Shown here: piece after piece, positions 15,882-24,391 of the stretch
Numbering within the stretch: position 1 is the stretch's first letter
How the letters are laid out: every line of letters begins with the position of its first letter
NCBI GenBank assembly: GCA_051306415.1
Contig: JBPPNE010000156.1
Location: forward strand, 1 to 24,391
Reading direction: 5' to 3'
Source: CBDDRG01 sp051306415
Lineage (GTDB): Bacteria; Pseudomonadota; Gammaproteobacteria; Pseudomonadales; Porticoccaceae
DNA: 24,391 bases
The notes under the pieces: model-generated
The model's input: the letters and a program-made list of their open reading frames with translations, nothing else
Told to the model about the DNA's origin: nothing
Database searches by the model: none
Program-made: the position numbers and the translations under genes

Positions 15882-17202
15882 TCGCGCGTGGCTTATCAGT
15901 GAATTTTTCGTCGTACTCATCGTCTTTTAACATTTCGTCCTTTAACGTCCCGCCCGAGACAGATTCACCATTGAACAACGTCTCCAGGGGAATAGCGAGA
16001 TGGAACTCCACGCTCGCCCGGGTTTCGCTGATCAGCGCTTCAACCCGAGTGCGCCAAGGTGGCCGCTTCGCGGCCTCGGACTGTCGTTCAGGCAGCGTGG
16101 TAATGCCACCGTCCGGGCACAATTCCATCAGCTGCCACAGGGTCGTGCGGCGAGGATTGCGGGCGAATACATAGGCGCCGGTGTCGGTTGTGGTGAGCAC
16201 TTTTTCCCGCAGCAGAATCGTCCGCAGCCGGCGCCACTGGGTGCCCTCAATGCGCAGTTTGACGACATCCCCATCCGCCAGCGCGGCACCGTTATCCTGC
16301 CGCTGCAGGCACTCCCGACACACCGCGAGTATGGCCAGCAAATCGGGGTAGTAATGGCCGCGGTAACTGGCGCCAAAGGTCTCCAGCGAGCGCACCAGCT
16401 CGGCACCCCCGAGCACCAGCGACCAGGACAGATAAATCCATACCAGCAACAGGGGAACCGCCGCGAAAGCACCGTACACGGTGTGGTAGTCGGAGTTTGC
16501 CACCAGCCTGCCAAATAGCGCCTTGGCCAATTCGAAAAAAATGGCCGTCACAAATCCACCAATGGCCGCATACCGGCGCGATACCCGGCAATTGGGCATC
16601 GCCGCGTAAATCAGCGTGAACGCAATCCAGGTCATCACCCAGGGCAGGTAATTCAGCAGCCCGATTGCCGGCAGGATCGCTCCGTCGGCGATGAATTTCA
16701 CCGACAGCACATAGGCATGGATCAACAACCCAACGCCCACCAGCAGCGGGCCAAAGCTGAGCACGCCCCAGTAGAGTAGAAAGCCGGTCAGACCCCGCCG
16801 ATTGTCCGGCACGCCCCAGATTTTGTTGAAGGCGGTCTCGATCGCGGTGAGCATCAGGTAGGAGGTCACGATCAGAATCAGCCCGCCGACAGCGCCCAGG
16901 TTACGCGCCTGCTGGGAGAAATCGCGCAGGTATTTCTGCACCTCCAGGCCACTGCTCGGCACCAGGTTGTTGAACAGCAACTGCTCGAACTGACCACCGA
17001 TACTTTGAAACGCCGGCACCAGCGAAAACATGGCATACATCAGTGTCATCAGCGGCACCAGTGCGAACAGCGTGGTATACGTCAGCGCCGCCGCGCGCTG
17101 GGAACAGTCGTCACTCCGGTAGCGCCGGAGCAGATGTACAGCAAAGGCGAAGGCCAGTTTGGCCATGCCCGCAAGCTGGCGTCGGCACTCAATCCAGGTC
17201 AT
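15868..17202 (-). CDS. yihY: YihY/UPF0761 family membrane protein
   Basis: A 444-residue inner-membrane protein of the YihY family, often mislabelled ribonuclease BN. The family start is visible: DDCSQRAAALTYTTLFALVPLMTLMYAMFS. Six membrane segments fill the first 290 residues, including GLILIVTSYLMLTAIETAFNKIW, PLLVGVGLLIHAYV and PLLLVWIYLSWSLVLGGAEL. A soluble C-terminal part of about 150 residues follows, with a winged-helix look (DGDVVKLRIEGTQWRRLRTILLREKVLTTTDTGAYVF) and an acidic tail. The ATG at 17202 fits the family; the frame stays open 98 codons upstream without similarity, across the divergent arsC-like gene. Function is unproven in the family. Confidence 0.9.
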   Translation of the reverse strand: MTWIECRRQLAGMAKLAFAFAVHLLRRYRSDDCSQRAAALTYTTLFALVPLMTLMYAMFSLVPAFQSIGGQFEQLLFNNLVPSSGLEVQKYLRDFSQQARNLGAVGGLILIVTSYLMLTAIETAFNKIWGVPDNRRGLTGFLLYWGVLSFGPLLVGVGLLIHAYVLSVKFIADGAILPAIGLLNYLPWVMTWIAFTLIYAAMPNCRVSRRYAAIGGFVTAIFFELAKALFGRLVANSDYHTVYGAFAAVPLLLVWIYLSWSLVLGGAELVRSLETFGASYRGHYYPDLLAILAVCRECLQRQDNGAALADGDVVKLRIEGTQWRRLRTILLREKVLTTTDTGAYVFARNPRRTTLWQLMELCPDGGITTLPERQSEAAKRPPWRTRVEALISETRASVEFHLAIPLETLFNGESVSGGTLKDEMLKDDEYDEKFTDKPRANDDN

Positions 17203-17230
17203 GTTCTCGCGCTCATCCGAATTTAGCTTG

Positions 17231-17236
17231 TACAAT
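17231..17236 (+). promoter_or_regulatory. Candidate -10 element of the arsC-like gene
   Basis: TACAAT sits 37 bases before the ATG at 17273, in the 70-base gap between two divergent genes. No good -35 is found at the right distance, so this is tentative. Confidence 0.3.
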
Positions 17237-17272
17237 GCGGCGCTTGATGATGACCCGATTGTATCCGAAACC

Positions 17273-17617
17273 ATGATCACGCTCTTCCACAACCCGCGCT
17301 GCTCGAAATCCCGGCAGACCCTGCAACTGCTCCAGGCCCGGGGCATAGAGCCGTCGATCCTGCTGTATCTCGACACCCCGCCCAGCACAACCGCCCTCAA
17401 GGGTCTGCTCGGCAAGCTCGGTATCAGCGCCCGCCAATTGCTGCGCACGGGCGAAACGGTGTACCGGGAGCTGGAGCTGAAAAACCCAGAGCTCACCGAT
17501 GCTCAATTGATCGAGGCGATGGTGAGACACCCGGTATTGATCGAGCGCCCCATTGTCATCAAAGGCGAGCGAGCGGTGATCGGGCGACCACCCGAAGCGG
17601 TGCTGGATATCCTTTGA
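17273..17617 (+). CDS. arsC: ArsC/YfgD-family arsenate reductase-like protein
   Basis: A 114-residue thioredoxin-fold protein of the glutaredoxin-coupled ArsC family. The active site is FHNPRCSKSRQTL with nucleophile Cys10. Downstream it has LYLDTPPSTTALKGLLGKLG, LIEAMVRHPVLIERPIVI and a C-terminal GRPPEAVLDIL. This matches E. coli YfgD more closely than plasmid ArsC, so arsenate may not be the real substrate and no ars operon is present. I chose ATG at 17273, since it matches the family N terminus; upstream codons would overlap the divergent yihY start. In Pseudomonas I recall this gene next to wrbA and a DUF2069 gene; here wrbA is absent and a GFA gene is in its place. Confidence 0.9.
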   Translation: MITLFHNPRCSKSRQTLQLLQARGIEPSILLYLDTPPSTTALKGLLGKLGISARQLLRTGETVYRELELKNPELTDAQLIEAMVRHPVLIERPIVIKGERAVIGRPPEAVLDIL

Positions 17618-17765
17618 CGGGCCACGCTCCCAAGGGCTTTCCACTTCGTTGCTATCCTGGACCCCGCAAGTGGGCGAAGCAGACGTCTATCCGGCGTTCA
17701 ATCCGATCAGTGGCAGGCAAATCGTAGTCGGGTTAGCGCAACGTTGAGGCCTCTCGGAGCCGAGT

Positions 17766-18143
17766 ATGAGAACGTATAAAGGGAGCTGTCACTGTGGGTA
17801 TGTTCAGTTTGAAGTTGCAACCGATCTCACAACAGCCATTGAGTGCAACTGCTCCATTTGCACGAAAAAGGGAGCCTTGCACCATCGTGTTCCGGCAGAG
17901 CGTTTTAAGCTATTTTCTGGGGAAAATGCGCTCACGCACTACCAATTCGGTTCGAACATAGCCAAGCACTGCTTCTGCAAGCACTGCGGGATCTATCCCT
18001 TTAGCAATCCGCGTACAGCCTCGGATACATACAGCATCAACGTCCGCTGCCTTGAGGACTTTGAAATGGAAAAAGCCAACATTGAGGTTAAACCATTCGA
18101 TGGAAAAAATTGGGAAGAAGCAATCAAAATGTTCAAATTCTAG
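17766..18143 (+). CDS. GFA/CENP-V family zinc protein
   Basis: A 125-residue protein of the GFA family (named for glutathione-dependent formaldehyde-activating enzyme). Zinc-binding cysteines are arranged as expected: Cys8 and Cys10 (GSCHCGYVQFEV), Cys27, Cys29 and Cys32 (CNCSIC), and Cys69, Cys71 and Cys74 (HCFCKHCG). Most small members have no proven activity, so I do not assign formaldehyde chemistry. The gene is plainly richer in A and T than its neighbours, which suggests acquisition. GGAG lies 9 bases before the ATG within the loop of a small stem (CTCG-GAGC-CGAG). Confidence 0.88.
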   Translation: MRTYKGSCHCGYVQFEVATDLTTAIECNCSICTKKGALHHRVPAERFKLFSGENALTHYQFGSNIAKHCFCKHCGIYPFSNPRTASDTYSINVRCLEDFEMEKANIEVKPFDGKNWEEAIKMFKF

Positions 18144-18203
18144 TGGCCCTGACAACGCCACAATCTGCGGCACATTCACCACCCCCACGCCGGTAAGCAG
18201 ATA

Positions 18204-18605
18204 ATGGCCACAGTAAAAGTTCCACCGCCGGGCCTGCGTCTAGGCGCCCTCGCCGTCACCTGGGTCAGCTACTGGCTATTGCTCGCCAGCCTGCTCTTCA
18301 CGGGCGTGACAACGGCGACACCAAACATCCTGCTGGTGCCGACACTACTGCCGCTGCTGCTGTTTCTGCCCGGCATGGTCCGGCGGCAACCACGCAGCTT
18401 TGCTTACCTGTGCTTTGTCGCACTACTCTATTTCACCGTCATCGTGACCAACCTGTTCAAACCGGGTAGCCCATCGTCGGATGTGGTGGCGCTGATCGCA
18501 GTCGTAACCCTGTTCGTCGCCGCCATGCTGTTCAGTCGCTGGCAAAAGGCGAACGCAACATCCAGCCAAGAGCAGCCACCAGAGTCCACGCATGAAACCA
18601 AATAA
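18204..18605 (+). CDS. DUF2069 membrane protein
   Basis: A 133-residue protein with three or four hydrophobic segments (about 14-36, 42-58, 66-84 and 89-110), including TWVSYWLLLASLLFTG, ILLVPTLLPLLLFLPGMVR and YLCFVALLYFTVIVTNLF. This layout and the RRQPRSFAYLCFVALLYF stretch resemble DUF2069, a gammaproteobacterial family of unknown function. The C-terminal tail is short and polar. The end overlaps the sppA start by 14 bases, so the two genes are probably coupled. Family assignment is from memory of the pattern. Confidence 0.8.
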   Translation: MATVKVPPPGLRLGALAVTWVSYWLLLASLLFTGVTTATPNILLVPTLLPLLLFLPGMVRRQPRSFAYLCFVALLYFTVIVTNLFKPGSPSSDVVALIAVVTLFVAAMLFSRWQKANATSSQEQPPESTHETK

Positions 18606-20445
18606 GCCCGGATTCATTCGCCGCCTGTTCACCGGGATCGGAAAGATCTTCGGTTTCCTGCGCACGCTGATCAATGTGCTGTTGCTGGTGGTTTTTATCG
18701 CCGCCGTCAGCAGCCTGTTCGTCGAACGCATTCGCCCGCTGCCAGACCACGCCTTTCTGCGCGTCGCGCCGAGCGGCATCCTGGTCGAGCAACTCTCTTA
18801 CATCGAGCCGATGGCGCGGTTAGTTCAGAAGGAAACCGAGTGGGACGCCGAAACCCTGAGCCGCGATCTCATCAAGGCGATCGATGGTGCCAGCACTGAC
18901 GCGCGCATCACCGGCATCGCGCTGGAACTCGATCACCTGGATGGCGGTGGCATCAGCAAACTCGAGGATGTCGGCGCGGCGCTGGAGCGCTTTCGCGCCA
19001 GCGGCAAACCGATCATTGCGGTGGGCGACAGCTATACCCAGGAGCAGTACTACCTCGCCAGTTTCGCCACTGAAATCTACCTGAATCCCATGGGCGCGGT
19101 GCTGTTGACCGGCTACGGCAGCTACCATCCGTTCTTCGCCGAGGCCATGGACAAGCTCCACATCAAATTCCATGTATTCCGTGCGGGCCAGTACAAGGAT
19201 GCCATCGAACCCTTTACCCGCAACGACATGTCCGCAGCATCGCGCGAGCACACCAGCGCCTGGATCAACGCCCTCTGGCGTGCGTACACGGCACGGGTGG
19301 AAACGGCGCGCAAGTTGCCGCCAGCGACTATCGACCGCTACATCGACAACCTCGATACCCAGCTGGCGGCGGTGAATGGCGATGCCGCCAAACTCGCCCT
19401 TGAGCAAGGCCTGGTCGATCATATCGATACCCAACCGGGGATGACCGCCAAGCTCAAGGAACTCGCGGGCACCGATCCGGAGAGCCAGGATTACTTGGCC
19501 GTGGACTTCCAGGACTATCTGGTTCACCACCGGCTGAAATCCAAAAAGAACCTCGGCAAGGGCAAAGTTGGCGTCGTGGTCGCCGCTGGCACCATCGTCG
19601 ATGGCGAGGCGCCGGATGGTACGACCGGCAGCGAAACCTTCACCGCAGTGCTGCGCGAAGCGGGGCAGGATAAAGAGCTGCGTGCCCTGGTGTTGCGGAT
19701 CGACAGCCCCGGTGGCAGTGCTTTCGCATCCGATATCATTCGCCGCGAAATCGAAGCCCTGCAAAAACGCGGGATTCCGGTGGTAGTATCGATGAGTTCG
19801 CTGGCTGCCTCCGGGGGCTACTGGATCGCCGCCGGCGCCGACAAGATCTTCGCCACACCGACCACGCTTACCGGCTCCATTGGCGTGTTCGGCATCATCC
19901 CCACCTTCGAGAACACCTTGGCATCCCTGGGCGTTCACAGTGACGGCGTCGGCACTACCCGGCTGGCTGACCTCTATCGCCTTGATCGCCCGATGAGCCC
20001 ACAGGCCGAGCGCGTCATTCAACACAGCGTCGACAATATCTACCAGCAGTTTACCGAGCTCGTCGCCACCGCCCGCAAGCTACCGCTGGCGACCGTTGGC
20101 GACATCGCCCAGGGCCATGTATGGACGGGAGCCAAGGCCAAGGAGCTCGGGCTGGTAGACGAAATCGGCGGGCTTCCCGAAGCCATCGCCGCTGCGGCCC
20201 AGTTGGCGAAACTCGACAGCTATGAAGTGGAAAACTTCGACCGTCCCCACAGTCTCGAAGAGATACTGCTCGATCGTATCGCCAACGGGGCCAGCCGGCT
20301 CGGCGTCTCGCTGTACTCCTCGACCCCTACCGGCCAGCTTCCAGATACCCTGTTCAAGCTGATTGAGCGCGTCAAGCTGCCCGGCAAACTCAGCGACCCA
20401 CGCGGATTTTATTTGCAGTGCTTCGAATGTAGCGTCAATAACTGA
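18592..20445 (+). CDS. sppA: Signal peptide peptidase SppA, 67K type (protease IV)
   Basis: SppA is an inner-membrane serine/lysine protease that degrades cleaved signal peptides in the periplasm. The 617 residues have the two-repeat long form. An N-terminal anchor lies at about 26-45. The catalytic lysine is Lys202 (AGQYKDAIEPFTRNDMS) in the first repeat, and the serine is Ser407 (SLAASGGYWIAAGAD) in the second. RIDSPGGSAFASDIIRREI and TLTGSIGVFGIIPTFENTL are further family marks. Both catalytic residues are present, so activity is expected. It overlaps the DUF2069 gene. The C terminus (FYLQCFECSVNN) is unremarkable. Confidence 0.96.
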   Translation: MKPNKPGFIRRLFTGIGKIFGFLRTLINVLLLVVFIAAVSSLFVERIRPLPDHAFLRVAPSGILVEQLSYIEPMARLVQKETEWDAETLSRDLIKAIDGASTDARITGIALELDHLDGGGISKLEDVGAALERFRASGKPIIAVGDSYTQEQYYLASFATEIYLNPMGAVLLTGYGSYHPFFAEAMDKLHIKFHVFRAGQYKDAIEPFTRNDMSAASREHTSAWINALWRAYTARVETARKLPPATIDRYIDNLDTQLAAVNGDAAKLALEQGLVDHIDTQPGMTAKLKELAGTDPESQDYLAVDFQDYLVHHRLKSKKNLGKGKVGVVVAAGTIVDGEAPDGTTGSETFTAVLREAGQDKELRALVLRIDSPGGSAFASDIIRREIEALQKRGIPVVVSMSSLAASGGYWIAAGADKIFATPTTLTGSIGVFGIIPTFENTLASLGVHSDGVGTTRLADLYRLDRPMSPQAERVIQHSVDNIYQQFTELVATARKLPLATVGDIAQGHVWTGAKAKELGLVDEIGGLPEAIAAAAQLAKLDSYEVENFDRPHSLEEILLDRIANGASRLGVSLYSSTPTGQLPDTLFKLIERVKLPGKLSDPRGFYLQCFECSVNN

Positions 20446-20550
20446 TTCGACGTACCACACAGCCCCGCCCGCGGGGAACTCTGAACAAATCCGGCCGTCG
20501 CTCGACCCTGGACCGGCGCAGAACTATCCAACGGTAAAACCTGCAGATTG

Positions 20551-20591
20551 CCGTTCGTCCTGAGCCTGGCGAAGGATCGACGGATCGACGG
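20551..20591. repeat. REP-like imperfect palindrome with tandem ATCGACGG
   Basis: The sequence CGTTCGTCCTGAGCCTGGCG followed by AAGGATCGACGG resembles a common dispersed bacterial repeat in which TTCGTCCTGAGC-type arms pair with GAAGGACGAA. The pairing is imperfect here. ATCGACGG is repeated in tandem at 20576-20583 and 20584-20591. It follows sppA by about 105 bases, a usual place for REP elements. Confidence 0.5.
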
Positions 20592-20932
20592 ACTTATCCA
20601 GCATAGCCGGCCGGGTCACTTGGGTTAGATAACCACTGCCTTGCTGTAGTGGTGCGCAACTGACCCGCACCCCAGGCCAGCTCAACTACACTAACAAAAC
20701 CCGCCGGCCGCTTCGGGTCACGGAGCGATTTCAGCCCGATTCTTGTAACCAGTGATGGATTGAAGCATCATCCGTCCATAACTTGCCCGTTAAGACCCTA
20801 CAAGGGTGCGGCTCAGGTGCTGACATACAGCCAGTGCTTCACCGATAGGCATGACGCCTTTGAAGTGGATTTTTACGCACGCTGACTGCTCGCTGACCAC
20901 AGCGGATCGCGAACAGCAGGCTGCAAACAATC

Positions 20933-20961
20933 TTGACCACGGGTGTTACCGTTTTTAAGTT
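20933..20961 (+). promoter_or_regulatory. Candidate sigma-70 promoter of the monooxygenase gene
   Basis: TTGACC (20933-20938) is followed after 17 bases by TAAGTT (20956-20961). The -35 is close to consensus; the -10 is weak, which would fit an activated promoter. Transcription would start just before the hairpin at 20975. Confidence 0.3.
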
Positions 20962-20974
20962 TCGACAATAACCC

Positions 20975-20993
20975 GTGCGGGCTCAGCCCGCAC
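20975..20993 (+). promoter_or_regulatory. Perfect hairpin next to the ribosome binding site
   Basis: GTGCGGGC and GCCCGCAC form an 8-bp stem around TCA. It ends 8 bases before AGAGG (21001-21005), the Shine-Dalgarno sequence of the gene starting at 21014. No T tract follows, so it is not a classical terminator. It could be an operator or an RNA structure affecting translation. Confidence 0.5.
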
Positions 20994-21013
20994 AAAACTT
21001 AGAGGCTCTTACC

Positions 21014-22828
<1,815 letters not shown>

Positions 22829-22866
22829 CGTCGTCGGCCCACCAACAACGAGCTTGTGATGTCACA

Positions 22867-22901
22867 GTGCCCGAACCGGCAGCCAACGCCGGTTCGGGCA
22901 C
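22867..22901 (+). terminator. Perfect 14-bp hairpin after the monooxygenase gene
   Basis: GTGCCCGAACCGGC pairs exactly with GCCGGTTCGGGCAC around a 7-base loop (AGCCAAC), 38 bases past the stop. No T tract follows, so it may act as a Rho-type or mRNA-stabilising hairpin rather than an intrinsic terminator. Confidence 0.55.
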
Positions 22902-22982
22902 GGCTGGAGAGCGCCGCAGTACCGCGCCAGCCCGGCCGGATTAGACAGTCAAACTAGACAGCCGAATTAAACAAATAATAAC

Positions 22983-22988
22983 GGGAGG
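22983..22988 (+). promoter_or_regulatory. Strong Shine-Dalgarno of the CoA-transferase gene
   Basis: GGGAGG lies 8 bases before ATG at 22997 and fixes the start. Just upstream, TAGACAG occurs twice (22942-22948 and 22955-22961) in an AT-rich stretch that may hold the promoter. Confidence 0.6.
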
Positions 22989-22996
22989 CGCGACCA

Positions 22997-24229
22997 ATGA
23001 AGGCAAGACACGTGCTCGACGGCCTGCGGGTGCTCGATTTCACCCAGCACCTGGCCGGCCCAACCACCACTCGCCTGATGGCTGAGATGGGTGCGGAAAT
23101 CGTCAAGGTCGAGCTGGCTCCCAAGGGCGACCAGGTGCGCAAGGTCGGCTACCTCAAGGGCGGGCGCTCGGCTTATTTCCTGCAACAGAACCGGGGCAAG
23201 AAAAGCCTCTGCATCGATGTGAAGACCCCCGGTGGCCGCCAGATACTGCTCGACCTGATACCGAAAATTGACGTGTTGGTGGAGAATTTCGCGCCCGGCG
23301 TCATCGGTCGCATGGGACTGGACTGGGAGACTGTCCATCGCCTCAACCCCAAACTCATCATGTGCTCGATCTCCACCTTCGGGCAGACCGGCCCACTATC
23401 GGACCGGCCGGGTTTTGATTACATCGCCCAGGCCTACTCTGGCATCACCAGCCTGATTGGCGAGCGCGACCAAGCCCCTAGCCTACCGATGGCCGGGATA
23501 GGGGATGTCACCACCGGGGTCCACGCCCTCGCCGCCATCAACGCGGCGCTGTACCGGCGCGCCCTCGGCGGGCCCGGCCAACATCTGGATATCTCCCTGA
23601 TCGACAGCTACTTTCACTGCCACGAAATCAATGTCGGCATGGTCAGCGCCAGCGAGGGCAAACTGAAACCCACCCGCTCCGGCGCCCATCATTCAGGGAT
23701 GGCTCCCCTCGGCGCGTTCAAGGGCAAGAGTCCGGGGCGCTATATCATCATCATTGCGGTGCTGCACCAGTGGAAGGAACTCTGCGATGCCATGGCCAAG
23801 CCGGAATTGCTCGAGGATCCGCGCTTCAAGGATATCCGCGAGCGGATCAAGCATCGCTTCGAGCTGGTCAAGATCATCGAGGACTGGATTCAGACCTGCG
23901 ACAGCGACGACGAGGTCATTCGCCTGCTGGAGGAGCGCCGCATTCCGGTCGCGCCTGTGCTCAGCGTCGAGGAGGCGATCCACCATCCCCACTTCATCGC
24001 CCGCGGGACGGTGCGCACCGTGACCGAGCGCGAGTTCGGCACTTTCCAGATGCCGGGCATGCCGCTGCGGTTTTCCGAGTACCCCAACGATATCGACATG
24101 GAAGCGCCCTACCTGGGCGAGCACAATCACGACGTGCTGCGCGACCTGCTGGGTTACGGCGACGACCAGATAAATGCGCTGGAACAACAGCAAGTGCTGA
24201 TCGCCGAGTCCCTGCCGCAAGCGAGCTGA
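22997..24229 (+). CDS. Family III CoA-transferase (CaiB/BaiF)
   Basis: A 410-residue member of the CaiB/BaiF family, which moves CoA between carboxylic acids, for example in carnitine, bile-acid and formyl/oxalyl-CoA metabolism. The N terminus LDGLRVLDFTQHLAGPTTTRLMAEMGAEIVKVE is the family signature. Further marks are NRGKKSLCIDVKTPGGRQILLDL, VDVLVENF-type IDVLVENFAPGV, and SISTFGQTGPLSDRPGFDYIAQA. The catalytic Asp is Asp170 in MAGIGDVTTGVHALAA. Its position after the Baeyer-Villiger enzyme suggests it activates an acid derived from the ester product, but the two genes are separated by a hairpin and may be independently expressed. The exact substrate is unknown. Confidence 0.92.
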   Translation: MKARHVLDGLRVLDFTQHLAGPTTTRLMAEMGAEIVKVELAPKGDQVRKVGYLKGGRSAYFLQQNRGKKSLCIDVKTPGGRQILLDLIPKIDVLVENFAPGVIGRMGLDWETVHRLNPKLIMCSISTFGQTGPLSDRPGFDYIAQAYSGITSLIGERDQAPSLPMAGIGDVTTGVHALAAINAALYRRALGGPGQHLDISLIDSYFHCHEINVGMVSASEGKLKPTRSGAHHSGMAPLGAFKGKSPGRYIIIIAVLHQWKELCDAMAKPELLEDPRFKDIRERIKHRFELVKIIEDWIQTCDSDDEVIRLLEERRIPVAPVLSVEEAIHHPHFIARGTVRTVTEREFGTFQMPGMPLRFSEYPNDIDMEAPYLGEHNHDVLRDLLGYGDDQINALEQQQVLIAESLPQAS

Positions 24230-24391
24230 CGGCCTCGGCTAACGGGCTCGGGAGCGAGGGGCCCTTCTCCCATACCCGCTCACCGCGCGCAACGGTCGCG
24301 AGGCGTTCGATTGCTGCGCAGCGGCGAAGGGATTCGCCCAACCAGTCCCAGTCCCAATGCAGTGCAGCACACGTCAATCGCCCCACACTTG

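Larger units (their letters stand above)
20446..21013 (+). promoter_or_regulatory. Long 5' region of the monooxygenase gene
   Basis: These 568 bases carry no gene I can support. They hold a REP-like repeat (20551-20591), small dyads (ACCACT at 20632-20637 facing AGTGGT at 20648-20653; ACCCT-ACA-AGGGT at 20795-20807), a candidate promoter (20933-20961) and a strong hairpin (20975-20993). The length and density of dyads suggest regulation of the downstream gene. Confidence 0.5.

Noticed and set aside
18820..20025. 401-codon open frame on the minus strand
   Set aside because: It is antisense to sppA and reads as low-complexity Gly/Ala/Arg sequence without family features.
20446..21013. Hidden tRNA or small gene in the long non-coding region
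   Set aside because: I could not fold a cloverleaf or find a frame with a ribosome site and protein-like content.

Overview
The window looks like a chromosomal segment of a GC-rich gammaproteobacterium. It has the gene string murJ-ribF-ileS-lspA-fkpB-ispH next to type IV pilus minor pilin genes, as in Pseudomonas and its relatives (remembered synteny, not searched). It also has hslVU followed by a DUF971 gene, and a DUF2069/sppA pair. Enzymes for cyclic or aliphatic compounds (a P450, a Baeyer-Villiger monooxygenase and a family III CoA-transferase) suggest an environmental, possibly marine, degrader. That last point is inference; the species cannot be named from the sequence.

Bases 1-1323, minus strand: minor pilin operon fimT-pilV-pilW with 4-base ATGA overlaps; pilW runs off the left edge. 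Bases 1324-1638 separate it from the next operon and hold a likely intrinsic terminator. Bases 1639-9105, minus strand: murJ, ribF, ileS, lspA, fkpB and ispH (lipid II flipping, flavin cofactor synthesis, Ile-tRNA charging, lipoprotein signal cleavage, prolyl isomerase, isoprenoid synthesis). Most of these genes touch or overlap by 1-8 bases. murJ and hslV diverge from a 155-base gap that carries a very good sigma-32 heat-shock promoter reading toward hslVU. Bases 9261-13474, plus strand: hslV, hslU, a DUF971 gene and a membrane-anchored GGDEF-EAL protein.

Bases 13536-17202, minus strand: yihY, a TlpA-like thioredoxin lipoprotein, and a protein that joins an N-terminal Rieske [2Fe-2S] domain to a complete cytochrome P450. 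This last gene is the most unusual in the window. Bases 17273-20445, plus strand: an ArsC/YfgD-type reductase, an AT-richer GFA-family gene that looks inserted, a DUF2069 membrane protein and SppA (protease IV).

Bases 20446-21013 form a long non-coding stretch with a REP-like repeat, a candidate promoter and a perfect hairpin just before the ribosome binding site of the next gene. Bases 21014-24229, plus strand: a type I Baeyer-Villiger monooxygenase and a CaiB/BaiF CoA-transferase, separated by a perfect 14-bp hairpin. They could act in sequence on a ketone substrate. The last 162 bases hold no gene I can support. I saw no tRNA, rRNA, CRISPR array, IS element or phage gene.
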